From: CAYMZZ01 sp047600605
GTDB lineage: Bacteria; Bacteroidota; Bacteroidia; Chitinophagales; Chitinophagaceae
Assembly (NCBI GenBank): GCA_047600605.1
Contig: JASGKK010000001.1
Location: 124,001-188,000 of the forward strand
Length of the DNA: 64,000 nucleotides
Direction of reading: 5' to 3'
The position numbers were made by a program, and so were the translations under genes. The notes below the pieces were generated by a model, which was given only the letters and a program-made list of their open reading frames with translations, was not told where the DNA came from and made no database searches. The first letter of the stretch is position 1, and each line of letters starts with the position of its first letter. Shown one piece after another: positions 48,473 through 58,105 of this stretch.

Positions 48473-49936
48473 TTAATCTTTCCACCTCCATTCGCCTTCC
48501 AGTTCCAGCGGCTCTTTCAGGTTATGTTTCAGAAGAAAGGCTTTGGTTTCTTCGTCAGTGAGTTTTTTGGCGGGAATGATTGGTGTCTCAGCCAGCCCAT
48601 AGATCAGCATTGACGAAAACTTAACCGTGTTTTTCAGCGACTGTTCATTGTTGACCAGGTTGAAATTGTCGCAGTCGGCGTGATAGCAACCTGCCGGGCC
48701 GTTACCGCTGCCACGGCCGCCACCACCGCCTGCAATGGGAATACCCTGCAGCATAAATGGCTGATGATCGCTGTGCAGGCCGGCGCGGCTGGAAAAACTA
48801 TTGGTAAAAGCGGTATCTATTTTCTGTGCCATGGCGCCAATAGCCTGGAAAAAATCTTTGGCTTCGGGTACAGAAGAGGAATAGCTGCGTACATCGCCGG
48901 TCATATCATAATTGAGCATGTACCGGATCTGATCAATGCTTTTGTTTTTGATAGCCGTATTTACATAGGCCTTTGAACCAAGCAGACCCTGTTCTTCGCC
49001 CATAAACATCACAAACTCGATACTCCGTTTGGGTTTGAGTTTGAGCACCTGAAATGTGCGCGCCATATCCAGTACGGAGAAAGAGCCAATACCATTGTCG
49101 ATGGCACCGGTAGCCAGATCCCAGCTGTCGAGGTGACCGCCTATTACAATCTTTTCATTGGGCAGGCTGCTGCCTTTGATGGTGGCGATCACATTTCGTG
49201 CTTTGATCATACCGGAGAAATTGGTCATGTTGATACGGCTGAACAGAGAACCATTTTTCAATTGATCTTTTAGCCGCATGCCATCTTCCTTACCGATACA
49301 TACGGCGGGAATGGGGATCAGTTTGCCGGTTACGGAAGCAGTGCCGGTCAGCAGTGTGCCCCCATCTACGGTATTGATGACGATAATGCCTTTGGCGCCA
49401 TATTTAATAGCGATCGCCGTTTTTTCGGAACGGTGCAGACTGCGGCCCTGTGTGCCGGGAAGCGTGCCCAGGTATACCAGTGCTATCTTGTCTTTGGCAA
49501 CACCGGGACGTGCCAGATAATCGCTGTCGAGGCCATTGCCCATATCCACCAGTTCTGCCGTGAGATCCACCTTGACAGGTGAATGCGCCAGCGAAACAGA
49601 TTTAACAGGTTCAAGTGCCGTGGTGCTGTTGCCAATGCTTACAGCCAGTGTGCCTCTTGACCAGCTTTCCACTTCAAATGGTTGATATTTTACATCTGTG
49701 AAGCCATAACTTTTGAGCAGGTTAAAAGCATAGGTTTCTGCCTTTGCACCATTGGCAGAGCCGGTAAGCCGGTGACCAATTGTGCTGGTGGCGTCCTGCA
49801 GTGTACTGTACACTTTCGAATTTGTTTGTACTTCTGTATTGATACGCTGAAAAATGGTTTCCCATGCCGGGTTGGTTTGTGCATGGAGGGAGCTGATGCC
49901 CAGGGCCAGGATGCCGCTGAATAGTGCCTTTCTCAT
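48473..49936 (-). CDS. Secreted M28-family zinc peptidase with PA domain
   Basis: A 487-residue secreted peptidase: signal MRKALFSGILALGISSLHAQ, a PA-type insert (about 125-235), then an M28 catalytic domain. Zinc ligands are seen in GGHLDSWDLATGAIDNG (His and Asp), FMGEEQGLLGSKAY (catalytic Glu pair), NYDMTGD and YHADCDNFNLV. The layout is that of aminopeptidases or carboxypeptidases of the glutamate carboxypeptidase II group, acting in the periplasm or outside. Specificity unknown. It has no close neighbour on the same strand. Confidence 0.88.
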   Translation of the reverse strand: MRKALFSGILALGISSLHAQTNPAWETIFQRINTEVQTNSKVYSTLQDATSTIGHRLTGSANGAKAETYAFNLLKSYGFTDVKYQPFEVESWSRGTLAVSIGNSTTALEPVKSVSLAHSPVKVDLTAELVDMGNGLDSDYLARPGVAKDKIALVYLGTLPGTQGRSLHRSEKTAIAIKYGAKGIIVINTVDGGTLLTGTASVTGKLIPIPAVCIGKEDGMRLKDQLKNGSLFSRINMTNFSGMIKARNVIATIKGSSLPNEKIVIGGHLDSWDLATGAIDNGIGSFSVLDMARTFQVLKLKPKRSIEFVMFMGEEQGLLGSKAYVNTAIKNKSIDQIRYMLNYDMTGDVRSYSSSVPEAKDFFQAIGAMAQKIDTAFTNSFSSRAGLHSDHQPFMLQGIPIAGGGGGRGSGNGPAGCYHADCDNFNLVNNEQSLKNTVKFSSMLIYGLAETPIIPAKKLTDEETKAFLLKHNLKEPLELEGEWRWKD

Positions 49937-50070
49937 GTTGATGTGGATTGAAGGCGTTGAAAATAAGGAAAATCAACAGACCTTCCTTATTAATAATTAT
50001 CAGTGGTAGTTGCCTCCATCATTTACACGACCGGTAGAGACAGACCTGCTGGCAATTGGTACATTTAGGG

Positions 50071-50989
50071 ATGGCATTCTGGAAAAAATTGTTAGGAAAA
50101 GCCGGCTACGGAGAAAAAAGTACAGTTCTTTTCCGGCTGGGAGGTTAAGCTCGATGGTGGACCACATTGTGAAGCCTTTCTGCTCACGCAGTGTATTGAT
50201 GAAGCAACAGCACTTGCCTCTTCCAGTTATATCCAACTCAGTTTTGGGTCAGATGATCTGCTGCAGAAAGGACAGCTTTTCTTTGATGGCAAAGAAGAGA
50301 CGGAGGGGCATTTGTATAATGAAATGCAGTTTGAAAAGGGCATTGGTATCCTGAAATTCCAGTCCCGCAGGCCTCATAAAGTGTTTGCCTTTATCAGCGA
50401 TCACCGGGGCATGCATCAGTTGGGCGGAGAGTTGCCGGCAGGCTTTCAGTTGCCCGCTCCCAGGCTGGCGGTTCCTTTTCAGTATCTCGGTTATCTCGAT
50501 AATAAAGGTGAAGCATTTGCATGGCTGCCATTCCGGTTGCAGTTGATCTGCCCGGTCTTCTTAAATATCGGGCAGGTATTTATTGATTATACAGATCCGC
50601 TTAAACCAGTTTTATTAAATGAAGCCGAACTGGAAGAGGCAGATTCTTCCTATGAGGAACTGAATGCCGATACCCGGATCATTTTTGAAGAAGTGAAATT
50701 CAGAGCTGTTCCTTCTTTCGAAAAAAGACGCGGCCTGGGACATGCGGGTGTTCCCGACTGGATCCAGTTTCCGGATATTCCCCGATGTCCGAAAACAAAC
50801 AAGGTGATGAAGTTTGTATGTCAGCTGGACAGCGATGCCGGAGTGGGTGTAAAGGAGTCCAATATTATTCCATCATCCGATTTTATGGCTGCTTATTTTG
50901 AAGAAATGAACTTTTGGGGTGACGGCAACCTGTTTATTTTTTTTGAGCCTTCAAGCAAAATAGCCTGTTATTTTATACAGAATACGTGA
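50071..50989 (+). pseudogene. Frameshifted DUF1963-like gene
   Basis: ATG 50071 starts MAFWKKLLGKAGYGEK in one frame, then an A6 run at 50114-50119 is followed by continuous coding in another frame: VQFFSGWEVKLDGGPHCEAFLLTQ through to CYFIQNT at 50989. A single extra A in the run explains it. The total would be about 305 residues. The C-terminal half (WIQFPDIPRCPKTNKVMKFVCQLDSD, FWGDGNLFIFFEPSSKIACYF) resembles DUF1963/YwqG-type proteins. It is either a true frameshift mutant, an assembly error or programmed slippage at A6. The intact downstream frame alone begins in the middle of the protein. Confidence 0.75.
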
Positions 50990-51000
50990 GGAAAGCTGTA

Positions 51001-51081
51001 GGGTAGAAGGTGAAGGGTTAAAGGAAAACTGTATTATTCAAAACATATAACTTATCACCCTTTACCTTCCACCTTCTACCC
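51001..51081. repeat. GGTAGAAGGT-phrase inverted arms
   Basis: GGGTAGAAGGT (51001-51011) and ACCTTCTACCC (51071-51081) are perfect 11-base arms, with more phrase copies around (AAGGGTTAAAGG; CTTTACCTTCC). Spacer 59 bases. The phrase is the same as at 19753-19850 and 53596-53632. Confidence 0.65.
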
Positions 51082-51133
51082 CTAACCTTTTTAACCTTCC
51101 TTCTACGACCTTATTCACTACCTTGCAGCCCCA

Positions 51134-52966
51134 ATGAAGCATTTACGCGCTATCAATAAATATTTCTGGAAATACAGGGTCCGGTTATCTATCGGTATCC
51201 TGTTTATTTTCCTGTCCAACTATTTCAGCGTACTGGCTCCGCAGATAACCGGGTATGTGATCGATTATGTACAGCGCGTATTACAACTGCCCGGATACAC
51301 TCCACGGGAAACTGATCCGGATTATGATGTCCTGGTCGACCGGTTTATTCACTGGCTCAACAGCAGTGGTTTTTCGTGGGAAAGAGTGATGGCCGTTTGT
51401 GGTATTGTGATCCTGCTGCTGGCTCTTATCCGCGGATTTTTCCTGTTTCTGATGCGGCAGACCATTATTGTCATGAGCCGTCATATAGAATATGATCAGA
51501 AGAATGAGATCTATGATCATTATCAGTTGCTTGATATCACTTTTTTCAAACGCCACAGCACCGGCGACCTGATGAACCGTATTGCCGAAGATGTGAGCCG
51601 GGTGCGTATGTTTACCGGTCCGGCCATTATGTACCTGGTCAATCTGGTGGCAGTGATCTCGCTTTGCGTATTCTTTATGGTGCGGCGTGATCCGTTGCTG
51701 ACGCTGTACACCCTGGCTCCATTGCCTATACTGGCTATCGCAATTTATTATGTCAACAATACGATCCATAAGCGCAGTGAGCGTATTCAGGAATCGCTGT
51801 CGGATCTGACTACCAATGCGCAGGAGTCCTATTCCGGTATCCGTGTGATCAAATCTTTTGTGCAGGAAAAGGCCATGCTTGGTTTTTTTACCAAGAACAG
51901 TGAAGCCTATCGCAGCAATGCCATTTCACTGGCCAGGGTAGAAGCAATTTATTTTCCTGCAATTACCTTGCTCATAGGACTCAGCACCCTGTTGACGATT
52001 ATGATCGGCGGGCTTTATTATATCAATGACGAACATGGCGTTCGCATGGATACGATCGTGGAATTTGTGATGTATGTGAATATGCTCACGTTTCCGGTGA
52101 GTGCTATCGGGCTAACGGCCAGTATGATACAGCGGGCTGCCGCTTCACAGAAGCGGATCAATGAATTTCTGGATACCGGATCGGCCATCCGTAACCCCGA
52201 ACAACCACTATCGCACCAGGTACAGGGCGATATCCGTTTTGAGACAGTGAATTATACTTATCCTGATACAGGCATTGAGGCGCTGAAGGATTTTGATCTG
52301 CATATCCGTAAGGGAGAAAAAGTAGCCATCGTAGGACGTACCGGTAGTGGTAAAACCACGGTGGCGCAATTGTTATTACGGATGATGGATCCGCAAAAAG
52401 GGCGTGTATTGGTTGACGGGCACGACATCCGCCAGTTGCAATTGCAGCAGTTGCGGGAACAGCTCAGTTATGTACCGCAGGACGTATTTCTCTTCAGCGA
52501 TACTGTGGCCAACAACATTGCCTTTGGCCTGGAGCAGGCCAGCCAGGATGCTGTGGAGCAGGCTGCGCAACTGGCCTGTGTACATACTGATATTCTGGGA
52601 TTTGCTGAAGGATACCAGACCATGATCGGGGAGCGGGGAGTGACGCTGAGTGGCGGACAGAAGCAACGGATTTCCATTGCCCGGGCATTGATCAAACAAC
52701 CGGCTATGGTGGTTTTTGACGATTGTCTGAGTGCCGTAGATGCCCGTACCGAGCATGCTATTATCAGCAATCTCAATGAGTATCTGCGTGGTAAGACAGC
52801 TATTATCATTACGCATCGTATATTTTCCCTGCTTGAATTTGACCGTATTGTGGTGCTCGAAGAAGGCGAAATAGTAGAGGAAGGACGCCATGCAGAACTG
52901 CTGGCAGCCGGTGGTTACTATGCCAGTCTCTATGCCCGCCAGCAGGAAACGGAGCCCGGACGCTAA
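51134..52966 (+). CDS. MsbA-like ABC transporter, permease and ATPase fused
   Basis: A 610-residue half-transporter. The transmembrane domain (about 10-320) has six helices. The nucleotide-binding domain shows Walker A GRTGSGKTT, Q loop YVPQDVF, signature LSGGQKQRISIARALI, Walker B MVVFDDCLSAVDAR and the H-loop ITHRI. The family exports lipids or multidrug substrates as homodimers in the inner membrane. The ATG at 51134 fits the family. It follows the repeat arms and a weak TACCTTG box. Confidence 0.93.
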   Translation: MKHLRAINKYFWKYRVRLSIGILFIFLSNYFSVLAPQITGYVIDYVQRVLQLPGYTPRETDPDYDVLVDRFIHWLNSSGFSWERVMAVCGIVILLLALIRGFFLFLMRQTIIVMSRHIEYDQKNEIYDHYQLLDITFFKRHSTGDLMNRIAEDVSRVRMFTGPAIMYLVNLVAVISLCVFFMVRRDPLLTLYTLAPLPILAIAIYYVNNTIHKRSERIQESLSDLTTNAQESYSGIRVIKSFVQEKAMLGFFTKNSEAYRSNAISLARVEAIYFPAITLLIGLSTLLTIMIGGLYYINDEHGVRMDTIVEFVMYVNMLTFPVSAIGLTASMIQRAAASQKRINEFLDTGSAIRNPEQPLSHQVQGDIRFETVNYTYPDTGIEALKDFDLHIRKGEKVAIVGRTGSGKTTVAQLLLRMMDPQKGRVLVDGHDIRQLQLQQLREQLSYVPQDVFLFSDTVANNIAFGLEQASQDAVEQAAQLACVHTDILGFAEGYQTMIGERGVTLSGGQKQRISIARALIKQPAMVVFDDCLSAVDARTEHAIISNLNEYLRGKTAIIITHRIFSLLEFDRIVVLEEGEIVEEGRHAELLAAGGYYASLYARQQETEPGR

Positions 52967-53049
52967 CAGATGTTCTCATTCATTTTTACTACTCTTCCCA
53001 CGTATTTTAAGTAAAATCGTATCACTTTTGGCTGTTTCAAAAACATCTC

Positions 53050-53057
53050 TATATTTG
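53050..53057 (+). promoter_or_regulatory. Minus-7 box of PUR gene
   Basis: TATATTTG, perfect TAnnTTTG, 48 bases before the GTG start at 53106. Confidence 0.6.
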
Positions 53058-53105
53058 TAACTCCTTAAACTTTAAGCATTTTATTAATCTGTAAAAATTA
53101 CGAAC

Positions 53106-53531
53106 GTGGCGTACGAGAATAACGACAAGAAAATGGAGAGTATCTACAGCAAAAGAATTCGTGCTGGCAAAAGAAGGACTTACTTCTTTGATGTGAGAGC
53201 TACCCGCGGTAATGATTATTACCTGACCATTACAGAGAGCAGGAAGCGTTTTGATGACAATGGTTATGACCGGCACAAAGTTTTTTTGTACAAAGAGGAT
53301 TTCAACAAATTCATCAAAGCATTGAATGAGGCTGTTGATTACGTAAAAACAGAATTGATGCCCGACTTCGATTTTGACGCTTTCAATCATGATGAAGTGC
53401 TGGGCGAGGGAGAATCTGATGGCCTGGGCGACAACGGCTCCACTCCTGAAGTTTCTGCTGCCGCAGCTGCCAGTGCACCTGCCGAGTCAGACTCCGCAGC
53501 GGCCAGTTCAGAAGAAGTAGATAAATGGTAA
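53106..53531 (+). CDS. PUR-family DNA/RNA-binding protein
   Basis: A 141-residue protein starting with GTG. The PUR fold (DUF3276) is clear: ESIYSKRIRAGKRRTYFFDVRATRGNDYYLTITESRKRFDDNGYDRHKVFLYKEDFNKFIKALNEAVDYVKTELM (about 10-85). An acidic, Ala/Ser-rich tail (about 95-141) follows. PUR proteins bind single-stranded nucleic acid and are abundant in Bacteroidota. The ortholog group is recognised but has no gene symbol. Two terminators follow. Confidence 0.9.
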   Translation: MAYENNDKKMESIYSKRIRAGKRRTYFFDVRATRGNDYYLTITESRKRFDDNGYDRHKVFLYKEDFNKFIKALNEAVDYVKTELMPDFDFDAFNHDEVLGEGESDGLGDNGSTPEVSAAAAASAPAESDSAAASSEEVDKW

Positions 53532-53575
53532 TAAGCACCTAAACCAACTGCATAGCTTATTTGAAGGCTGTTCCT

Positions 53576-53600
53576 CCTGGGAGCAGCTTTTTTTTGAGGT
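53576..53600 (+). terminator. PUR gene terminator
   Basis: GCTGTTCC with GGAGCAGC (one G-U pair), loop TCCTG, followed by about eight T. It lies about 45 bases after the PUR stop. Confidence 0.8.
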
Positions 53601-53641
53601 AGAAGGTCGATGGTATAAGGTGGAAGGTATTAGTATATAAT

Positions 53642-53670
53642 AAAAACGCCGTCAGACCGACGGCGTTTTT
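53642..53670. terminator. Bidirectional terminator
   Basis: AAAAACGCCGTC (53642-53653) and GACGGCGTTTTT (53659-53670), 12-bp stem, loop AGACC. It precedes the end of the converging secreted-protein gene. Confidence 0.88.
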
Positions 53671-53685
53671 ATTTCTCATATTGTT

Positions 53686-54129
53686 TTACGGTTTTGATCT
53701 TACCGTCCTTGTTTTTTGGATAGGAATCATTCGCTTAATAGGAGATACCAGTACAGGTGAGAGGGATTTCATTTGCCCCTGTGGCGTTATCATCGGGTTG
53801 ACAGGTGTGCCCGGTATCAGCGGCGTCTTACGTAAACCAATCACCGGCATATTGTAATTAAACAGACCGGGCGATTGTTGTCCTGCCACCGGCATGGTAG
53901 GTGTTGCGGCGGGTACTACGCACGGCATATTGTCCTGTGGTAAGGCATATACCTTGTTGCCATCAGGCAGGGTATTGAGTAAACGTGCCTGAGGTTCATT
54001 AATGCCAGCCAGTACATTGACAGGGCGGGGGAGAGTATCGGTCATTATCTGCGGAGATACTGTGTTTTCCTGTTGAGCTCCTGTTGTCTGAAACAACAAA
54101 CAGCCCAATGCCAGTAAAGCAACTCTCAT
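53686..54129 (-). CDS. Uncharacterised secreted protein, Pro-rich
   Basis: A 147-residue protein with signal MRVALLALGCLLFQTTGAQQ. The mature part is low-complexity, Pro- and Met-rich (MPCVVPAATPTMPVAGQQSPG, PLIPGTPVNPMITPQGQMKSLSPVLVSPIKRM) and lacks a clear domain. It may be a cell-surface or spacer protein. It starts 24 bases after the end of the pgi gene on the same strand, so possibly cotranscribed. Confidence 0.6.
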   Translation of the reverse strand: MRVALLALGCLLFQTTGAQQENTVSPQIMTDTLPRPVNVLAGINEPQARLLNTLPDGNKVYALPQDNMPCVVPAATPTMPVAGQQSPGLFNYNMPVIGLRKTPLIPGTPVNPMITPQGQMKSLSPVLVSPIKRMIPIQKTRTVRSKP

Positions 54130-54153
54130 ACTGTTGTGGTTTAGGAATACAAT

Positions 54154-55812
54154 CTACGAATCTTTTCGCATTTTCTTGTAAATATTAATCAGCCCATTGG
54201 TGGAAGCATCGTGACTGCTTACCTTATCGGCCGACAATAGCTCAGGTAGAATTTTGCCTGCCAGTTGTTTACCCAGCTCTACCCCCCACTGATCAAAGCT
54301 GAAAATATTCCATATCACACCCTGCACAAAAATTTTGTGCTCATACAGGGCGATAAGCTGCCCCAGAGTATACGGGGTGATCTTTTTTATCAGGAAGGAA
54401 TTAGTAGGCTTATTGCCGCTAAACAGTTTGAAAGGCAACAGCCGGTTGATCTGCTCCTGGTTAAGGCCCTGTTTTACCAGTTCCTCCTGTGCCTCAGCCG
54501 CAGTTTTCCCGTTCATCAATGCTTCGGTTTGCGCAAAGAAATTGGCCAGCAGTTTGGGATGATGATCTCCAATGGGATTATGGGATTGTGCCGGAGCCAG
54601 GAAATCGCAGGGGATCAGGGGTGTGCCCTGGTGTATAAGCTGGTAAAAAGCATGCTGGCCATTGGTACCGGGTTCGCCCCATATTACCGGCCCGGTGCTA
54701 TGGTTGACAGCCTGGCCGTTACGGTCCATGCTTTTGCCATTGCTTTCCATATTTCCCTGTTGAAAATAGGCAGCAAAGCGGTACATATACTGATCGTAGG
54801 GCAAAATTGCTTCTGACTGTGCGCCGAAGAAATTGGTATACCAGATACCATCGAGTGCCATGATGAGCGGAATATTCTTTTCCGGAGCTGCTTCAGCAAA
54901 GTGTTTGTCACTGCTGTGCGCCCCCCGCAGTAATTGCTCAAAGTTGTCGTAGCCGATACTGAGGGCAATCGACAGGCCAATGGCACTCCAGAGCGAATAA
55001 CGGCCGCCTACCCAATCCCAGAACTCAAACATGTTCTTTTTGTCGATACCAAAGCGAACGACTTCTTTTTCATTGGTGCTGAGAGCCACAAAATGTTTGG
55101 CTACGTGTGCCTCATCCTTTGCCGTTTGCAGAAACCAGTCGCGGGCTGTATGTGCATTGGTCATGGTCTCCTGCGTGGTAAAGGTCTTGGAAGCGACCAG
55201 GAACAGTGTCCGTTCGGGTTTTACCTTTTTCAGCGTTTCGGCAATATGAGTGCCATCGATATTGGAAACAAAGAAGGTTTCAATGTCTTCAACAGCATAA
55301 GGCTTCAACGCTTCAGTGACCATCTGGGGGCCCAGGTCGCTGCCGCCAATACCGATATTTACAATGTATTTGATACGTTTGCCTGTATAGCCGCGATGGG
55401 TACCATCGTGTACTTCACTGCAAAATTTTTTCATTTTGCGCAGCACTTTTTTAACAGCCGGCATTACATCTTCTCCTTCGGTCACCACAGGCTTACCCGA
55501 AAAATTGCGCAAAGCTGTGTGCAGCACGGCTCTGTTTTCCGTTTCGTTGATCAACTCACCGTTGAGCATGGCATCTCTTGCCTCGGTTACTCTGCACTCG
55601 GCCGCCAGTTGCAGCAACAGCGTGCGGGTATGTTCTGTAATGATGTTTTTGGAATAATCGAAAAGGATATCTTCCAGTTGTATGCTGAATTTTTCGAAAC
55701 GCTGCGGATCGCTGGCAAACAGGTCTTTCATCTGAATAGCCTGCATGATAGCCTGCTCTTCGCGCAGGAGTTGCCAGGCATCGGTCGACTGAGGGTTGAT
55801 CTTCGGAAACAT
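54154..55812 (-). CDS. pgi: Glucose-6-phosphate isomerase
   Basis: A 552-residue enzyme interconverting glucose 6-phosphate and fructose 6-phosphate in glycolysis. Hallmarks: NIGIGGSDLGPQMVTEAL, FVSNIDGTHIAETL, VASKTFTTQETMTNA, FEFWDWVGGRYSLWSAIGLSIAL (catalytic region), MESNGKS, IWGEPGTNGQHAFYQLIHQGT with the catalytic His, and LFSGNKPTN. Length and motif order match the long bacterial type. It is cytosolic. Eight bases separate it from the upstream aldolase gene. Confidence 0.97.
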   Translation of the reverse strand: MFPKINPQSTDAWQLLREEQAIMQAIQMKDLFASDPQRFEKFSIQLEDILFDYSKNIITEHTRTLLLQLAAECRVTEARDAMLNGELINETENRAVLHTALRNFSGKPVVTEGEDVMPAVKKVLRKMKKFCSEVHDGTHRGYTGKRIKYIVNIGIGGSDLGPQMVTEALKPYAVEDIETFFVSNIDGTHIAETLKKVKPERTLFLVASKTFTTQETMTNAHTARDWFLQTAKDEAHVAKHFVALSTNEKEVVRFGIDKKNMFEFWDWVGGRYSLWSAIGLSIALSIGYDNFEQLLRGAHSSDKHFAEAAPEKNIPLIMALDGIWYTNFFGAQSEAILPYDQYMYRFAAYFQQGNMESNGKSMDRNGQAVNHSTGPVIWGEPGTNGQHAFYQLIHQGTPLIPCDFLAPAQSHNPIGDHHPKLLANFFAQTEALMNGKTAAEAQEELVKQGLNQEQINRLLPFKLFSGNKPTNSFLIKKITPYTLGQLIALYEHKIFVQGVIWNIFSFDQWGVELGKQLAGKILPELLSADKVSSHDASTNGLINIYKKMRKDS

Positions 55813-55820
55813 AGGTAGTG

Positions 55821-56837
55821 TTATATAGATTCTAAGATAGTAATTGTCTGATCAATCATGGCAGAACTGATATCGAGATGTACTACCAGCCGCACCCGGT
55901 TGGGTGCAATGGCATAAGCCAGAATATCTTTTTCGCGGAGTTGCTGTACCAGTGCCGGGGCCGACTGGCCGGGATGCAATTCAAAGATGATAATATTGGT
56001 TTCGACAGGCAGCAGCTCTTTTACATAAGCACGCTGCTGCAGGCAACCGGCAAGCGCCTGTGCGTGGCTATGATCAGTTGCCAGCCGACCGATATGATGC
56101 TCCAGTGCATACAGTCCGGCAGCAGCCAGCATACCGGCCTGGCGCATGCCGCCACCAAATACCTTACGGATGCGACGGGCTTTGCGGATAAAGGCTTTGC
56201 TGCCCAGCAATACGCTGCCTACAGGACAGCCCAGGCTTTTGCTGAAGCAGATGGAGATGCTGTCAAAAAGATGACCATACTGCCGGGGTGTTTCTCCTTT
56301 GGCCACCAGGGCATTCCAAAGCCGCGCGCCATCGAGGTGAAAAGGCAGGCCGGCTTCTTCGCAAACCTGGCCAATAGCTTCCATCGCAGCAAAATCATAA
56401 CAACTGCCGCCGCCACGGTTGCTGGTATTTTCAAGGCATACCAGGTTGGTACGCGCCTTATGCACATCATCGGCATTGATGCTCTCACGTACCTGTGCCG
56501 CTGTGATACGTCCGCGATCGCCGGTCAGCAGTTTTACCGATGCACCTGCATTGAAGGCAATACCGCCACCTTCATATTGATAGATATGAGCCGATTCGTC
56601 GCAGATCACTTCATCGCCGGGCTGCGTATGGCATTTGATGGCAATCTGGTTGGTCATGGTACCCGATGGGCAAAACAGGGCTGCTTCCATTCCAAAGAGG
56701 GAAGCGCATTGCTGCTCCAGGGCGTTGATAGAGGGATCTTCACCAAACACATCATCGCCAAGCGGGGCTTTCATCATGGCCTCATGCATGCCGGGAGTGG
56801 GGCGGGTAACAGTATCGGACCGGTAATCAATTAGCAT
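55821..56837 (-). CDS. Low-specificity threonine aldolase (PLP)
   Basis: A 338-residue PLP enzyme of fold type I: YRSDTVTRPTPGMHEAMMKAPLGDDVFGEDPSINALEQQCASLFGMEAALFCPSGTMTNQIAIK, then HLDGARLWNALVAKG and CFSKSLGCPVGSVLLGSKAF, where the Lys of SKSLG binds PLP. The GntG/LtaE family cleaves threonine or allo-threonine to glycine and acetaldehyde. A TATCTTGC box, one T short of consensus, lies upstream on the minus strand. The gene leads pgi in the operon. Confidence 0.92.
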   Translation of the reverse strand: MLIDYRSDTVTRPTPGMHEAMMKAPLGDDVFGEDPSINALEQQCASLFGMEAALFCPSGTMTNQIAIKCHTQPGDEVICDESAHIYQYEGGGIAFNAGASVKLLTGDRGRITAAQVRESINADDVHKARTNLVCLENTSNRGGGSCYDFAAMEAIGQVCEEAGLPFHLDGARLWNALVAKGETPRQYGHLFDSISICFSKSLGCPVGSVLLGSKAFIRKARRIRKVFGGGMRQAGMLAAAGLYALEHHIGRLATDHSHAQALAGCLQQRAYVKELLPVETNIIIFELHPGQSAPALVQQLREKDILAYAIAPNRVRLVVHLDISSAMIDQTITILESI

Positions 56838-56950
56838 TGCTCGTCTTTTGCTGCAAGATAATCAGTTCGCTCCGCAAATGAGGCAGTTGGCGAATCCCTG
56901 AAACCTTTTATCGGCTGCAAATAAATATCTTGCGCTAACAATAGTTTGTA

Positions 56951-58105
56951 ATGGCATCATGGATTCTGGTTCTGATAGTAGTTGTTTCCACTATCATGCT
57001 GGGGGTGGCAGTGTACCTCCTGTCGATCTTCAACCGCCTGTTTATAGGCATCCGCAATAAATGGCTCCGCAAAAACCTGGCAGTATTGGTGGTGGGGTTA
57101 TGCTTTATGTTTTCCCTGCTTTCGGCCTCCTCTGAAATATTTATGAAAGCGGCCAAGCAGGGGTGGGTGACTGCGCTGGCTGTACAAATGCTGCAATCCA
57201 CCCTCATCGTTTTATTTGTATTCAATGTGGTATGGGTCGTGGTGCAGATTCCCTCCGTGAAAAAGCTCAACTTCTTCCGGCACCATACTGTAGTAGTACT
57301 CACCATTGTACTTGCTGCCGTGGTGATCTACTCCATATTGAACTACTTCAACCATGGTTTTCAGTTCAAAGAGCTGCGGATGACGCTGATCTTTGCACTC
57401 TATAATGCTTTTGCCACCGGCCTTATCTATACAGCCATCAATTATGTAGACCAGGAACGAAAACGGAAACTGAATGAAAAAGAATTGGAAGTAGCCCAGC
57501 TTACCGTGCTTAAGACCAAGGCTGAACTGGACGCTCTGCATTCAAAAGTAAACCCGCATTTTCTGTATAATGCGCTTAATTCCATCGCCGATCTTTCTAT
57601 TACCGATGGCCGGAAAGCCCGACGGATGACTATTGCCCTGGCTGATCTTTTCCGCTATAGTATTAATTACAGTCAGAATAACTACTCAACCGTGGCCGAT
57701 GAAATTGAAATGGCTGAAGTGTATCTGCAGATCGAAAAGATCCGCTTTGAAGATCAGCTTAACTATTCGGTAAATGTGCAGGAGGAAGCCCGGCATTACC
57801 TGTTGCCGCGGTTCCTGCTGCAGCCCCTGGCTGAGAATGCCGTCAAACATGGATTGAAAGCTACCGGCCGCATGACGGAAATACAACTGGAGGTGACGCT
57901 GGTGGAAGACAGGCTGCAGATCATCCTGGCCGATAATGGTCCCTTCTTTCCCGATGAGCTGGTGCCCGGTTATGGGCTGAAAAGCGTATTCGACAAACTG
58001 GATCTTCTTTTTCCGGGAGAGTATGAGATCCGTTTTACCAACACCCCCCGCAAACAAGTGATCATTGTATTGAATAAACTGATGAAAAATGAACCAGGTA
58101 TTTAA
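56951..58105 (+). CDS. LytS/YehU-type sensor histidine kinase
   Basis: A 384-residue sensor with four hydrophobic helices (about 5-30, 40-62, 75-95, 110-150), an EKELEVAQLTVLKTKAELDALHSKVNPHFLYNALNSIADLS phospho-acceptor block of the His_kinase PF06580 type (phosphorylated His in NPHF), and an ATPase domain with N box LAENAVKHGLK and the glycine motif. It is the partner of the downstream LytTR regulator, whose gene overlaps it by 17 bases. Signal unknown. Confidence 0.9.
   Translation: MASWILVLIVVVSTIMLGVAVYLLSIFNRLFIGIRNKWLRKNLAVLVVGLCFMFSLLSASSEIFMKAAKQGWVTALAVQMLQSTLIVLFVFNVVWVVVQIPSVKKLNFFRHHTVVVLTIVLAAVVIYSILNYFNHGFQFKELRMTLIFALYNAFATGLIYTAINYVDQERKRKLNEKELEVAQLTVLKTKAELDALHSKVNPHFLYNALNSIADLSITDGRKARRMTIALADLFRYSINYSQNNYSTVADEIEMAEVYLQIEKIRFEDQLNYSVNVQEEARHYLLPRFLLQPLAENAVKHGLKATGRMTEIQLEVTLVEDRLQIILADNGPFFPDELVPGYGLKSVFDKLDLLFPGEYEIRFTNTPRKQVIIVLNKLMKNEPGI

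Noticed and set aside
50010..50354. 114-codon plus-strand frame at the M28-side of the frameshifted gene
   Set aside because: It overlaps the true coding frames and shows Arg/Lys-rich, non-family-like sequence. The coding signal is in the frames starting at 50071 and continuing after the A6 run.
54265..56834. Long plus-strand frames opposite pgi and the aldolase gene
   Set aside because: These are antisense shadows of two clear enzymes and lack family-like sequence.
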